A model generated the notes under the pieces. The model did not search any database, was not told the DNA's origin, and saw only the letters and a program-made list of their open reading frames with translations. The translations under genes were made by a program, and so were the position numbers. Shown one piece after another: positions 46,337 through 54,503 of a stretch of DNA of 64,000 nucleotides (positions are counted from its first letter, which is position 1; every line of letters starts with the position of its first letter). Source of the stretch: Desulfovibrio mangrovi. GTDB taxonomy: Bacteria > Desulfobacterota > Desulfovibrionia > Desulfovibrionales > Desulfovibrionaceae. The stretch is from NCBI RefSeq assembly GCF_026230175.1, contig NZ_CP104208.1, positions 620,001-684,000 of the forward strand, given 5' to 3'.

Positions 46337-46347
46337 TTACCGTGTAA
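46337..46347 (-). promoter_or_regulatory. Candidate LexA-type operator upstream of recA
   Basis: TTACACGGTAA read on the recA strand is a TTAC-N3-GTAA palindrome, the LexA motif reported for Bdellovibrio. A TATAAA box overlaps its downstream side on the recA strand. Assignment to LexA is inference. Confidence 0.45.
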
Positions 46348-46405
46348 GTATGGCATGGTATGCTATGATTGAAAACGCAGCATAATCAATACGGGGAGAG
46401 ATAAT

Positions 46406-47161
46406 ATGCGTAAGCTGATTGTGGCGTGCGTCTTGCTGCTAGTGACGAGCATCGGCGTGCAGGCTTCGGAAGAGGCGGCATCGTTGCGCTTTGTCACACA
46501 GGATTTCCCGCCCTTCAGCTATGCGGAAAACGGTAAGGCGGCTGGCCCTTTCAAGGATATAGCGGACGCCGTGTGCAAGGAAGCCGGACTGGAATGCCCT
46601 GTTGTCGTGCTGCCGTGGGGCAGGGCACAGGATCTTGTGAGAAAGGGGGGGGCTGATGTCCTGTTTCCCATAGGCTGGAACAAGGACAGGGGGGAATGGC
46701 TGCGTCCTTCTTCGGCTGTCGTCCGGACGGAATACGGCTTCTTTGCCAACGCGGGATCAGGGTACACCTACGCTGCCGAGGAGGATCTGATGGGCCGGAA
46801 AATCGGCGTGTATGGTCCTTCCAACACCTCGCATCTCCTGCATACTTTATGGAAGCGCTTGAAGTGGTTTACAATAGATATGCGGCCGGACAGCGAATCG
46901 GGCTTTTTCAAGCTTGGCAAACGTCGAGTCGACCTCGTATTTTCCAATGTTGATGTAGGCAAGGCAATTATTCGTCAAAACGGCATTCAGGACGTTGTTT
47001 ACGCAGGAACCTACCAATCGGTTGAATATGTCTTTGGCTTCACGCTTGTCGATTCGAAGCAGGAATATATAAATAAGTTCCTTGTCGCCTTCGAGACGCT
47101 CAAGAAGCGGGGGGTGGTGAGCAAGGTTCTCCTGGGCTATGGCTTGCATCCGGCTCCCTGA
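46406..47161 (+). CDS. Orphan periplasmic substrate-binding protein, SBP_bac_3 type
   Basis: A 251 aa protein with a signal peptide (residues 1-20, ending VQA). The mature part begins LRFVTQDFPPFSYAENGKAAGPFKDIADAV, a typical SBP_bac_3 opening. It has VLPWGRAQDLVRKGGADVLFPIGWNKDR and VDLVFSNVDVGKAI later. No permease or ATPase is nearby. It is divergent from recA, with which it shares the upstream region. The ligand is probably an amino acid or small peptide, but nothing in the context proves this. Confidence 0.82.
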   Translation: MRKLIVACVLLLVTSIGVQASEEAASLRFVTQDFPPFSYAENGKAAGPFKDIADAVCKEAGLECPVVVLPWGRAQDLVRKGGADVLFPIGWNKDRGEWLRPSSAVVRTEYGFFANAGSGYTYAAEEDLMGRKIGVYGPSNTSHLLHTLWKRLKWFTIDMRPDSESGFFKLGKRRVDLVFSNVDVGKAIIRQNGIQDVVYAGTYQSVEYVFGFTLVDSKQEYINKFLVAFETLKKRGVVSKVLLGYGLHPAP

Positions 47162-47288
47162 GGTTGTTTGGGGGCTGGGAGGGATACGGCTTGCAACATC
47201 CGTCTTCGGGCCTTGGCGGTTGACCGGAGACAGGCTGGCGGCCTGCAGTCCGGTCTGCTGTCCCTGACGGGAATATGCGGTCCCGTGC

Positions 47289-48467
47289 ATGTCAGTTCTT
47301 GCTTTTTGGCGTGATGCGCCTTATCTGCCTCGCATGCATTCGGATACCAACAACACCACAGCTGACTCCCGCTACGATGCGGTCGCCCTGCTTTCCGGCG
47401 GGCTGGACTCCATTTTGGCGGTCAAGGTCATTCAGGATCAGGGCTTGCGGGTCAAGTGCCTGCACTTTGTTGCGCCTTTTTTCGGCAAGCCTCATAAGCG
47501 CAAGCATTGGGAAGCCCTGTACGGCATAGATATCGAGAACGTCGATATCTCCGAAGAGTATGTCCGCCTGCTGACCGAGCGCCCTGTGTACGGGTTCGGA
47601 AAGGTGCTCAACCCTTGCGTTGACTGCAAGATTCTCATGATGCGTAAGGCCAGTGAGCTTATGCATCACTATGGCGCAAAGTTCATCATTTCCGGAGAAG
47701 TGCTGGGGCAGCGTCCCATGTCGCAACGTCAGGATACCCTGAACGTCATTCGTCGCGATGCGGAAGTGAAGGAAGTGCTCCTGCGTCCTTTGTGTGCCAA
47801 GCATCTTGATCCTACCGAGGTGGAGCTGAGCGGCCTTGTGGACCGCGAGCGCCTGCTCGGCATTAAGGGCAGGGGACGTTCTGAACAGCTGGCGCTGGCC
47901 AAACATTACGGTTTTGCAGAGATCCCCACTCCCGGTGGCGGCTGCAAGCTGGCTGAGAAGGAGAATGCCCGCCGGTATTGGCCCATTCTCAAGTTCTCGC
48001 CAAAGCCTTCCGTTCGCGACTTCAAGCTCTCCAATATCGGCCGCCAGTACTGGGCGGAAGATCGCTGGATGATTGTCGGTCGCAACCATATGGATAATTC
48101 GGCACTGCTCAAAGTTTGCGGGGATGCAGATCTTGTTTTCCGTTTGCGCGGGTTCCCCGGCCCCATTGCCGTGGGACGTCAGTTTGACGGAAAGCCGTGG
48201 ACGCAGGATGAGATCGCCGATGCCGCTGCGCTTGCAGCATCGTTTTCTCCCAAGGCCGTACAGTCAGGCAAGCCTGTCATGGTGCGTGTTGTCGCTGCGG
48301 CCAATCTGCGCAGGCTGGCTGAACAGGGTGGCGAGCATGCTCCCGTGGAAGGTGAAGTGGTGTTTACGGTTGAGCCGAAGCGTGTGACCGACAAGGGCTG
48401 GAGCGAATCTGACTGGCCCACTGTGCGTGAGGAAATACGGGCCGACATGCGTGACAAACGCGCGTGA
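47289..48467 (+). CDS. PP-loop ATPase, tRNA thiouridylase-like
   Basis: A 392 aa protein. The PP-loop motif is VALLSGGLDSILAVKV near residues 30-46. The middle has NPCVDCKILMMRKA, a CxxC that could carry sulfur, and IISGEVLGQRPMSQ. IPTPGGGCKLAEKENARRYWPIL is typical of this anaerobe-rich family, often annotated as tRNA 2-thiouridylase or MnmA-like. The C-terminal ~150 residues form a second, unassigned domain. ATG at 47334 could be the true start; neither site has a strong ribosome binding site. It probably thiolates a tRNA base in the cytosol. The promoter of the RNA gene downstream overlaps its 3' end. Confidence 0.78.
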   Translation: MSVLAFWRDAPYLPRMHSDTNNTTADSRYDAVALLSGGLDSILAVKVIQDQGLRVKCLHFVAPFFGKPHKRKHWEALYGIDIENVDISEEYVRLLTERPVYGFGKVLNPCVDCKILMMRKASELMHHYGAKFIISGEVLGQRPMSQRQDTLNVIRRDAEVKEVLLRPLCAKHLDPTEVELSGLVDRERLLGIKGRGRSEQLALAKHYGFAEIPTPGGGCKLAEKENARRYWPILKFSPKPSVRDFKLSNIGRQYWAEDRWMIVGRNHMDNSALLKVCGDADLVFRLRGFPGPIAVGRQFDGKPWTQDEIADAAALAASFSPKAVQSGKPVMVRVVAAANLRRLAEQGGEHAPVEGEVVFTVEPKRVTDKGWSESDWPTVREEIRADMRDKRA

Positions 48468-48482
48468 GAGCTTATATATATT
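48451..48482 (+). promoter_or_regulatory. Promoter of the structured RNA
   Basis: -35 GTGACA (48451-48456), 16-18 bases to TATATA (48473-48480), and an AT-rich TATATATTAT extension. It overlaps the last codons of the PP-loop gene. Confidence 0.6.
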
Positions 48483-48485
48483 ATG

Positions 48486-48690
48486 CCTGGTAGACGCGTG
48501 AGACGCTGGCACGGAGGCAGAATCAATACGTTATAAGCCGGGCGACTCGCCGTCGTCACTATGGGGGATTGAGTTACTCCCGACGGCGGCTGCCTGAAAC
48601 TTTGCAAAAGAGATTTTGCATGTGACTTCGCCCACGATCTCACCGGGTTATTAACAAGCCCTCCCGCTTCGGCGGGAGGGCTTGTTTTGT
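48486..48690 (+). ncRNA. ssrS: Structured small RNA, 6S-like candidate
   Basis: About 200 bases with no coding potential, flanked by a promoter and a terminator. The 5' end (CCTGGT...CGTG) pairs with CACG...ACCGGG (around 48632-48648), giving an interrupted closing stem. Inside, AGGCAG pairs with CTGCCT and CGCCGTCG with CGACGGCG, forming a long apical arm. A separate hairpin TGCAAAA/TTTTGCA sits on the 3' side of the central bubble. A closing stem, an open bubble with a 3'-side hairpin and an apical arm is the architecture of 6S RNA, which binds sigma-70 RNA polymerase. Identity as 6S is inference from structure; another regulatory RNA is possible. Confidence 0.5.
48653..48688 (+). terminator. 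Intrinsic terminator of the structured RNA
   Basis: AACAAGCCCTCCCGC, loop TTCG, GCGGGAGGGCTTGTTTT, a very stable stem. Confidence 0.92.
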
Positions 48691-49125
48691 ACTGACTGGC
48701 AAATAAGAAATTGGCGGTTATCTGTCTTGCGCATGTCCGACTTAAGGAGAGCAGGGCTTGCCGCTCGATCAGATCGGTAGAAAGTGGTTTGTGATGAATC
48801 GTTTGCGGTATTTGCGTTGAGCTTGCTAATGGTTTGCTGATTTTGTCAAATTCGGACAGTTTGTTGATTGATCTTGAAATCGTGAGGATAACAGTCTACA
48901 GGTGGCGCGGTGCTCTCGTTAAAGAGCAGGTGGCGTGTCCGGGATTTCAACAGAAATCATGGTCAGGGGGGGATTCTTCCTGCTGAATACAGGCATGCCG
49001 CTGGTGTGGGACCGCTTTGGCGTGAGCCCCATTGAGGAGGATCGGGAATGCGCGTTTTCGGGGAAAAGAAGCGCGCAAGAGGGATTGTTGCATCCCGCAA
49101 AGCCGCTTAAACCAAGGATGAATTC
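48691..49125 (+). other. 435-base region: promoter and long structured leader of the NSS transporter
   Basis: No gene is supported. A weak promoter TTGATT, 17 bases, GATAAC precedes 48900. The leader then forms several hairpins: GCTCT/AGAGC near 48912-48926, GCGCGTTTTC/GAAGCGCGC near 49049-49075 and GGGAT/ATCCC near 49080-49096. No known riboswitch consensus was matched. An 81-codon frame from 48935 overlaps the transporter start and lacks a ribosome binding site. Confidence 0.4.
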
Positions 49126-50484
49126 ATGTCCGGTATCATTAACAAGCAGGAAGGGTTTGCCACGCGTCTCGGCGTGCTGACCGCTACGCTGGGTTCCGCC
49201 GTCGGACTCGGCAATATCTGGAAATTTCCTTACATGACGGGTGACGGCGGCGGCGCTGCCTTCCTTGTCGTTTACCTGCTGGCCACCTTCCTGGTGGGGC
49301 TGCCCGTCATGATCGGCGAGATCATGCTCGGTCGTGAAGCCAAGGCCAACGCCGTGGGTACGTGGAAGAAGCTTGCCCCCGGTACCCCCTGGTTCCTCGT
49401 GGGCGCAGCCGGCGTTCTGGCTGCTTTCCTCATCATGGCATTCTATACCGACGTCGTGGGCTGGGTGTTCTCCTTCATCGTCCGTGCGGCAACGGGAGAA
49501 CTGAATGCTGTGGATCCCAAGGTCGGCGAAGCTGCTTTCGGGGCCATGGTTTCCAACCCCTGGCATTCCCTGTATTGGCAGTGGGGCGTGTTGGCTCTGG
49601 TGGGCCTGATTCTTGTGGGCGGCGTTTCCAAGGGTATTGAAAAGACCACCAAGGTTCTCATGCCCGTGCTCTTCATCATGCTTGTCGGCGTGTGCATTCG
49701 TTCTCTCATGCTGCCCAAGGCGCCTGAAGGTCTTGCCTTTCTGTTCCGTCCCGACTTTTCCAAAGTGACCGTGGACGTGGTGCTGAATGCCATGGGCCTT
49801 GCTTTCTTCAAGCTCTCCATCGGCATGGGCACCATGATGACCTATGGAAGCTACTTCCGTGATGATGCCGATATTCCGCTGACCACCATGCGCGTCATGC
49901 TGGCAGACCTGGTAGTATCCCTGCTGGCCGGTATCGCCATCTTCCCCGCCGTGTTCAACTACGGCTTCGAGCCCACTGCCGGCCCCGGCCTGCTTTTCAT
50001 GACCATGCCTGCGGTCTTCAGTTCGCTTCCCTTCGGTCAGTTCTTCATGACTGTCTTCTTTGTTCTTACGGGTATTGCTACCATCGGCGCCATGATGTCC
50101 CTGTTTGAAGTGCCCGTGGCCCTGCTTTCCGGCAGCGGCTGGATGGGCCGCAAGCAGGCGGTTATCGCCACTGCGATCGGTCTTGCCCTGTTCGGTATTC
50201 CCGCAACCCTGTCCTTCAGCACCCTTGCCGATGTGACCATCTTCGGGAAGAACTTCTTTGACCTGTACGATTTCCTCAGCTCCAACATTATCCTGCCTCT
50301 CGGCGGCATTTGCATCTGCCTCTACTGCGGCTGGGTGTGGGGCATATCCCAGTCCCGCAAGGCGCTCAGCAACAGCGGTTCGCTTTCCAACAGCGGCCTG
50401 ATCGACCTCTGGTTCATGCTGGTGCGTTACCTGACGCCCGTGCTGGTGGTGCTGGTGCTGCTCAAGGGCCTCAAGGTCTTCTAG
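49126..50484 (+). CDS. Sodium-dependent neurotransmitter-symporter (NSS) family transporter
   Basis: A 452 aa protein with 11-12 membrane helices. The first helix has TLGSAVGLGNIWKFPY, the unwound substrate and Na+ binding segment of LeuT-type transporters. Helix 6 matches GLAFFKLSIGMGTMMTYGSYF. It imports an amino acid (often Trp, Tyr, Ala or similar) with sodium. The start follows AAGGATGAATTC. The C terminus has about 40 soluble residues then a final helix. It is preceded by a long structured leader and followed by a terminator. The substrate is not predictable. Confidence 0.92.
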   Translation: MSGIINKQEGFATRLGVLTATLGSAVGLGNIWKFPYMTGDGGGAAFLVVYLLATFLVGLPVMIGEIMLGREAKANAVGTWKKLAPGTPWFLVGAAGVLAAFLIMAFYTDVVGWVFSFIVRAATGELNAVDPKVGEAAFGAMVSNPWHSLYWQWGVLALVGLILVGGVSKGIEKTTKVLMPVLFIMLVGVCIRSLMLPKAPEGLAFLFRPDFSKVTVDVVLNAMGLAFFKLSIGMGTMMTYGSYFRDDADIPLTTMRVMLADLVVSLLAGIAIFPAVFNYGFEPTAGPGLLFMTMPAVFSSLPFGQFFMTVFFVLTGIATIGAMMSLFEVPVALLSGSGWMGRKQAVIATAIGLALFGIPATLSFSTLADVTIFGKNFFDLYDFLSSNIILPLGGICICLYCGWVWGISQSRKALSNSGSLSNSGLIDLWFMLVRYLTPVLVVLVLLKGLKVF

Positions 50485-50517
50485 CGCTCCATCCGGACTG
50501 GCTATCAATGCACATGG

Positions 50518-50543
50518 AAGGCTCCCGCAAGGGAGCCTTTTTT
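50518..50543 (+). terminator. Intrinsic terminator after the NSS transporter
   Basis: AAGGCTCCC, loop GCAA, GGGAGCCTTTTTT. Confidence 0.88.
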
Positions 50544-50806
50544 ATGCGCTGGTATCGATAGCAAGGGGTATTGATAAGGGGAGTGAGGGCATGGCGCTAA
50601 AGCAGGGGACGAAGCAAAGGCTGCTCTGCTTTGACGAACACCACACTGAAGCTTGTCGTGCGTTGCGGCTGTGGGAGTTAACATGGCGAATGTCAGCCGC
50701 TCTGCGGGGGGCAGAGCGAGGTAGGCAGCCTGATGGTTTTACAGGGGGCTAAGCGGGTAGAGCTTGTCTCTTGGAGGGGGGCCTTTTGCTACTGGATATG
50801 TTTGCC
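50544..50806. other. Gene-free spacer between convergent genes
   Basis: About 260 bases between two terminators. No reading frame, RNA-like structure or repeat stands out. It may be remnant sequence. Confidence 0.5.
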
Positions 50807-50839
50807 AAAAAAAGAGGCTCCCACAGGGGAGCCTCTTTT
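50807..50839 (-). terminator. Intrinsic terminator of the chemoreceptor gene
   Basis: On the minus strand GAGGCTCCC, loop, GGGAGCCTC, then seven T. The plus strand also has TTTT. Confidence 0.85.
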
Positions 50840-50862
50840 GATGTTCGTCGTGCAGCGAAAGG

Positions 50863-53289
50863 CTAGCGCGCTTCCAGCGCCAACTCGTCAATGAGTTCCT
50901 TGAGCTGCTGGGCGAGAGCGGCGAGTTCGTTGACCGCGTCGGAGGACTGCTCCATGGCCTGTGCGGTTTCTCGGCTCAGGTTGTTGATCTCGTCTGTTGT
51001 GCGGGTGATCTCTTCAGAGGTGGCGGACTGTTCTTCGGCAGCCGTCGCAATGGAACGGACGCGGTCGGAAGTACCCAGAACCGTCTCTACGATGCTCTTG
51101 AGGGAATCGCCTGCCTTGTGGGTTTGTCCGGCGCTCTGGGAGACGAGCTTGGCCACATCCTTCATGTGCCCGAGGGTGCCCGTTGTGCTGGACTGGATGG
51201 CCTTGACTACGCCTTCCACTTCCTTGGTGGCGGTCATGGTCTTTTCGGCCAGCTTGCGTACTTCGTCGGCGACAACGGCAAAGCCGCGGCCGGCCTCACC
51301 GGCGCGGGCGGCCTCAATGGCGGCGTTCAGTGCCAGCAGGTTGGTCTGGTCCGCAATGTCGTTGATGACGCCGATGATCTGACCTATGCCTTCTGCCTGT
51401 GATCCCAGCTCCTTCAGTGTGCTTTCCATCTGTTGGGTATGCTTGTGCACCTCATCCGTGGAGCGGATGACGTCCTGCACAACCTGAGCGCCCTGATCGG
51501 CAATCTGCTGGGCTTCTTCCGCCTTTTCAGCAGCTTCGCCTGCGTTTTGTGCCACCTCAAGGGTGGTTGCGTTCATCTCTTCGATGGCTGCGGCCGATTC
51601 GCCGATGCGGTCGCTTTGCAGCGAGGAGGCCTGCGTTGCTTCGGATATCTGTTCTGCAAGTTGCCCTGCGGCATCGGATACCTGGTCGGCAATGTTGTTG
51701 GCGGTGGCTGCCGTCTGGGCGATCCGTTCATTCTGAGCCTTGATGCGCTGTTCGCTTTCCTTGACAGCGGTCAGATCGTACCAGAACGAGATGGAGCCGA
51801 GGATGTTTCCGTCGGGGTCATAGAAGGGGGTCGTACTGATATCAACGTGATATTTCTTGCCTGAAGGCGCAGTGTATTCGACTTCGCGGTTATATGCGGT
51901 TCGTTCTTTGATCGCCTTGTCGGAAAGGGTTTCCCGGTTGCGGTCATTCCAGAAGAATTCGCCGGACTGCATGCCTACATAGTCTTCGGGGGATTTGGTT
52001 TTTTCAAGCATGGTGCAGACCTGCTTGTTGGTCCAGAGCATCTTGAAATCCGGACCGACTATGCCGCAGGGAGTGGGAATACCGTTCAGAACCCCTTGAG
52101 CAAAGCCAAGCCTGTTCTTCAGTTCCCCCACCATGGCGGTGACGGAATGCACCGTTTCGCCGATGGCGTCATTGGCCGTGTACTCGCTGCGGGCGTTGAG
52201 ATCGCCTTCGGCAATGCGCTTGGTAACGACGGAAAGGTCGTTCAGGGGGCGCAGCAACAGGCGGATAATGAAGGAGAACAGTACGATTGCGGCAAGGGCT
52301 CCGCCGATGATGATGGCAGACGAGGCAAACATCGCTTTGTCGTCGGCACCGAGGTACATCTTCTTTTCAGGCAGCGCAAAGCCGATGTGCCAGTCCCAGG
52401 GCTCGTAGTAGCGTTTGTAGGCGATGTGGTCGACGCCGTCCTTCATGAAATGCAGGAACCCTTCCTTGGAGTCGAGAAAAGCCTTGCCGTGATCCAGTTC
52501 GGTGATTGCGGCGTCTGTTTCAAGGTTCTTTCCGTAGACGTATTTGCCGTTGGAAAGGGTGATGACGGTTTCGCCTTCACCGTCATAGGAAAGCTTTTCA
52601 ATGACGGACTTGAGTTCCGGAGTCATCATGTTACGTCCAACGTAAATGACGGCCACGATCTTGCCATCTTCATCCTTGATGGGCTTGTACGCCGTAACAT
52701 ACCAGTCGTTTACCACAAAGGCTTTGCCACGGAAGGTTTCGCCCTTCATGATGGTTTTGTAGACAGGGCTGTCTGCAGGGATATAGGTGCCCACTGCACG
52801 GGAGCCGTCCAGTTTCTTCACGTTGGTGGAAACGCGGAGCAGTTTGCCGGGAAGAACCTGGAAAATGGTGGCCGTGCCGCCAAGGGTCTTCTGAACCTGA
52901 TCCACCAGCATGAAGTTGTTATTCATGGTGATGCCGGTAAGACCGTCCCCGATTTGCAGGGTGGGAATGGTGACCTCTTCTTTTTCCTTGGTCACCTGAT
53001 TCACGATTGTCGTCGTTATGGTTTCATCTTCCGATATGAACAGGGAGCCGAGGGACTTGATGTCCCGCTCCATGACGACGAGGTCGGAATCAAGCTTTTC
53101 CTGCGTGATCTTGTTCTGCAATTCGATGGTGTCTTCCAGTTCTATGAGCAGGGAAGAGATGAAGCGTTGGCCGAGGATGTGAAGGGTGCTTTTGGAGGTC
53201 GCATAGAAGTACACGCCGGAAATCAGGAGCATGGCAACCACAGTCGCAACAATGCTGAGGAGGAGTTTTCTGTTGAAGTTGAGTTGCAC
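50863..53289 (-). CDS. Methyl-accepting chemotaxis protein with Cache sensor and PAS domain
   Basis: An 808 aa protein. The GTG at 53289 is chosen because GGAGGT lies 4-5 bases upstream; the frame extends further without a site. A membrane helix (about 8-30) precedes a large periplasmic Cache_3/Cache_2-type sensor (about 35-310: [34 protein letters not shown]). A second helix lies near 320-345, then HAMP and a PAS domain (about 400-520). The signalling domain has [19 protein letters not shown]. No C-terminal CheR-binding pentapeptide is seen. Cache sensors of this type often bind small organic acids; the ligand is unknown. Confidence 0.93.
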   Translation of the reverse strand: MQLNFNRKLLLSIVATVVAMLLISGVYFYATSKSTLHILGQRFISSLLIELEDTIELQNKITQEKLDSDLVVMERDIKSLGSLFISEDETITTTIVNQVTKEKEEVTIPTLQIGDGLTGITMNNNFMLVDQVQKTLGGTATIFQVLPGKLLRVSTNVKKLDGSRAVGTYIPADSPVYKTIMKGETFRGKAFVVNDWYVTAYKPIKDEDGKIVAVIYVGRNMMTPELKSVIEKLSYDGEGETVITLSNGKYVYGKNLETDAAITELDHGKAFLDSKEGFLHFMKDGVDHIAYKRYYEPWDWHIGFALPEKKMYLGADDKAMFASSAIIIGGALAAIVLFSFIIRLLLRPLNDLSVVTKRIAEGDLNARSEYTANDAIGETVHSVTAMVGELKNRLGFAQGVLNGIPTPCGIVGPDFKMLWTNKQVCTMLEKTKSPEDYVGMQSGEFFWNDRNRETLSDKAIKERTAYNREVEYTAPSGKKYHVDISTTPFYDPDGNILGSISFWYDLTAVKESEQRIKAQNERIAQTAATANNIADQVSDAAGQLAEQISEATQASSLQSDRIGESAAAIEEMNATTLEVAQNAGEAAEKAEEAQQIADQGAQVVQDVIRSTDEVHKHTQQMESTLKELGSQAEGIGQIIGVINDIADQTNLLALNAAIEAARAGEAGRGFAVVADEVRKLAEKTMTATKEVEGVVKAIQSSTTGTLGHMKDVAKLVSQSAGQTHKAGDSLKSIVETVLGTSDRVRSIATAAEEQSATSEEITRTTDEINNLSRETAQAMEQSSDAVNELAALAQQLKELIDELALEAR

Positions 53290-53484
53290 GGAGACCTCCA
53301 GTATCGAATGTGTTTCGGCAAAGGTGAACGGACTGGGCTGGTGTAGCTCCTGTCCCGATTGACGCAATACGCAATGAACCCATCAGGCAATATGCAGCAA
53401 GAAATGGTTTGCCTGTTGCTACAACATGTTGTCAAGGCAGAGATTTTTTCCTTCGGCTCCACTGCGGAAGGGCCGATGAAAATA

Positions 53485-53934
53485 CTACCATCCTTTTTTG
53501 CCGCCGAAATAGGGCTTGGCGTACCCCTCGTCGATAAGCAGGGTGGAAAGACTGATCTGCTGTATTACCACATCGGCGATCAGGCGGAAATATTTACCCC
53601 TTTTTACATCTTTGAGGCGAACTTTCTTTCCCTGCAGCAGAGTGGTTACGAAGGATTTAGCCTGTTGCGCGAGAGCCCGTTTTTCAGGGCGCTTGTCGTG
53701 AAGCTCCGGTGTATCGCATCCGGAAATGCGAATGCCGATATTCTTTCCGATCACTGGAGGAAGATCGGGAATATCCACAATGATGGTGTCACCATCCACC
53801 ACCCGTACAACGACTGCCTCCATGTCCCCGTAGTTTGTCTCATGCGCCTTTGCAGCTGTAGGATAGACAAGCAGGCAGACCAGCAGGACGAGGGCAGGCA
53901 ATCCGTTGGCTGAGGTGGTGGATTTGAGAAACAT
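53485..53934 (-). CDS. Secreted thermonuclease (SNase) family protein
   Basis: A 149 aa protein with a signal peptide (residues 1-30, ending AKA). The SNase motif VVRVVDGDTIIVDIPD is followed by GIRISGCDTPEL, which carries the catalytic Arg and Glu region, and later KYFRLIADVVI with the second Arg. It is slightly shorter than typical (about 150-180). It would cut DNA or RNA outside the cytoplasm, using calcium. It stands alone. Confidence 0.85.
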   Translation of the reverse strand: MFLKSTTSANGLPALVLLVCLLVYPTAAKAHETNYGDMEAVVVRVVDGDTIIVDIPDLPPVIGKNIGIRISGCDTPELHDKRPEKRALAQQAKSFVTTLLQGKKVRLKDVKRGKYFRLIADVVIQQISLSTLLIDEGYAKPYFGGKKGW

Positions 53935-54045
53935 AAATATAGATAATTATATATTCACAACCATGTCAACGGACAGCGGGCAAGTTCTCTTTTCTTTCAT
54001 AAGATGAATAAGGAATGCTATTTGCAAAAAGTCCTGAGTGCAGGC

Positions 54046-54080
54046 AAAAAAATGGCGCTGCCAATGATGACAGCGCCATT
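54046..54080 (-). terminator. Intrinsic terminator of the MoaE-like gene
   Basis: On the minus strand ATGGCGCTG, loop of 10, CAGCGCCAT followed by a run of T. Confidence 0.82.
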
Positions 54081-54107
54081 TGGGTCGCAGATTTTTGCAG
54101 GATGGGG

Positions 54108-54470
54108 TTACCCGAAGACTTCTTCCTTGGTGACGGCTTCGGCTTTGACGCGATCCAGCAGTTCAGCGAAGACTTCCTTGACGTTCTCGCGGATGTCGCC
54201 GGCAACAATGAGGAAGAGTAGATCGTCACCGGGTTGGAGTTCGCCTTCGTTGGCCTCGGCAACGATGCGGAAGATGCCTTCGCGTTGCTGCATCTCCTTG
54301 CATATGGCGGCGATTCTGTCATGATCGGGCTTAACACGCACTGCCACGACGTTGTTCTTGTCTTTGCGGGACCAGCTGCGGACAACCCCGTTGTGAATGA
54401 GCATCATGCCTACATGGTCTGCAAAGCCTGGCTCACGTTTCAGGTCTGCAAGGGCCTTGTTGATATCCAT
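54108..54470 (-). CDS. MoaE-like protein (molybdopterin synthase catalytic subunit fold)
   Basis: A 120 aa protein. It starts MDINKALADLKREPGFADHVGMMLIHNGVVRSWSRKDK, where the G-x-VR segment fits MoaE. The region EGELQPGDDLLFLIVAGDIRENVKEVFAELLDRVKAEAVTKEE parallels the MoaE end, including the two lysines of DRVKAEAVTKEE. It is shorter than MoaE (about 150 aa), and the usual HR and WK motifs are altered. No MoaD gene is adjacent. It may have a related rather than identical role. It is divergent from the CCHC/TPR gene with 33 bases between. Confidence 0.65.
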   Translation of the reverse strand: MDINKALADLKREPGFADHVGMMLIHNGVVRSWSRKDKNNVVAVRVKPDHDRIAAICKEMQQREGIFRIVAEANEGELQPGDDLLFLIVAGDIRENVKEVFAELLDRVKAEAVTKEEVFG

Positions 54471-54503
54471 AAAACCTCCGCGATCGTAAGAATGGGATAG
54501 ATA

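Noticed and set aside
48486-48690. Cobalamin riboswitch, SRP RNA, RNase P RNA or tmRNA at this locus
   Set aside because: The conserved sequence boxes of each were looked for and not found; no downstream gene is close enough for a riboswitch.
48919-50508. A 529-codon open frame opposite the NSS transporter
   Set aside because: Its composition (many His, Glu, Gly) is the reverse complement of membrane-helix codons, with no start signal.
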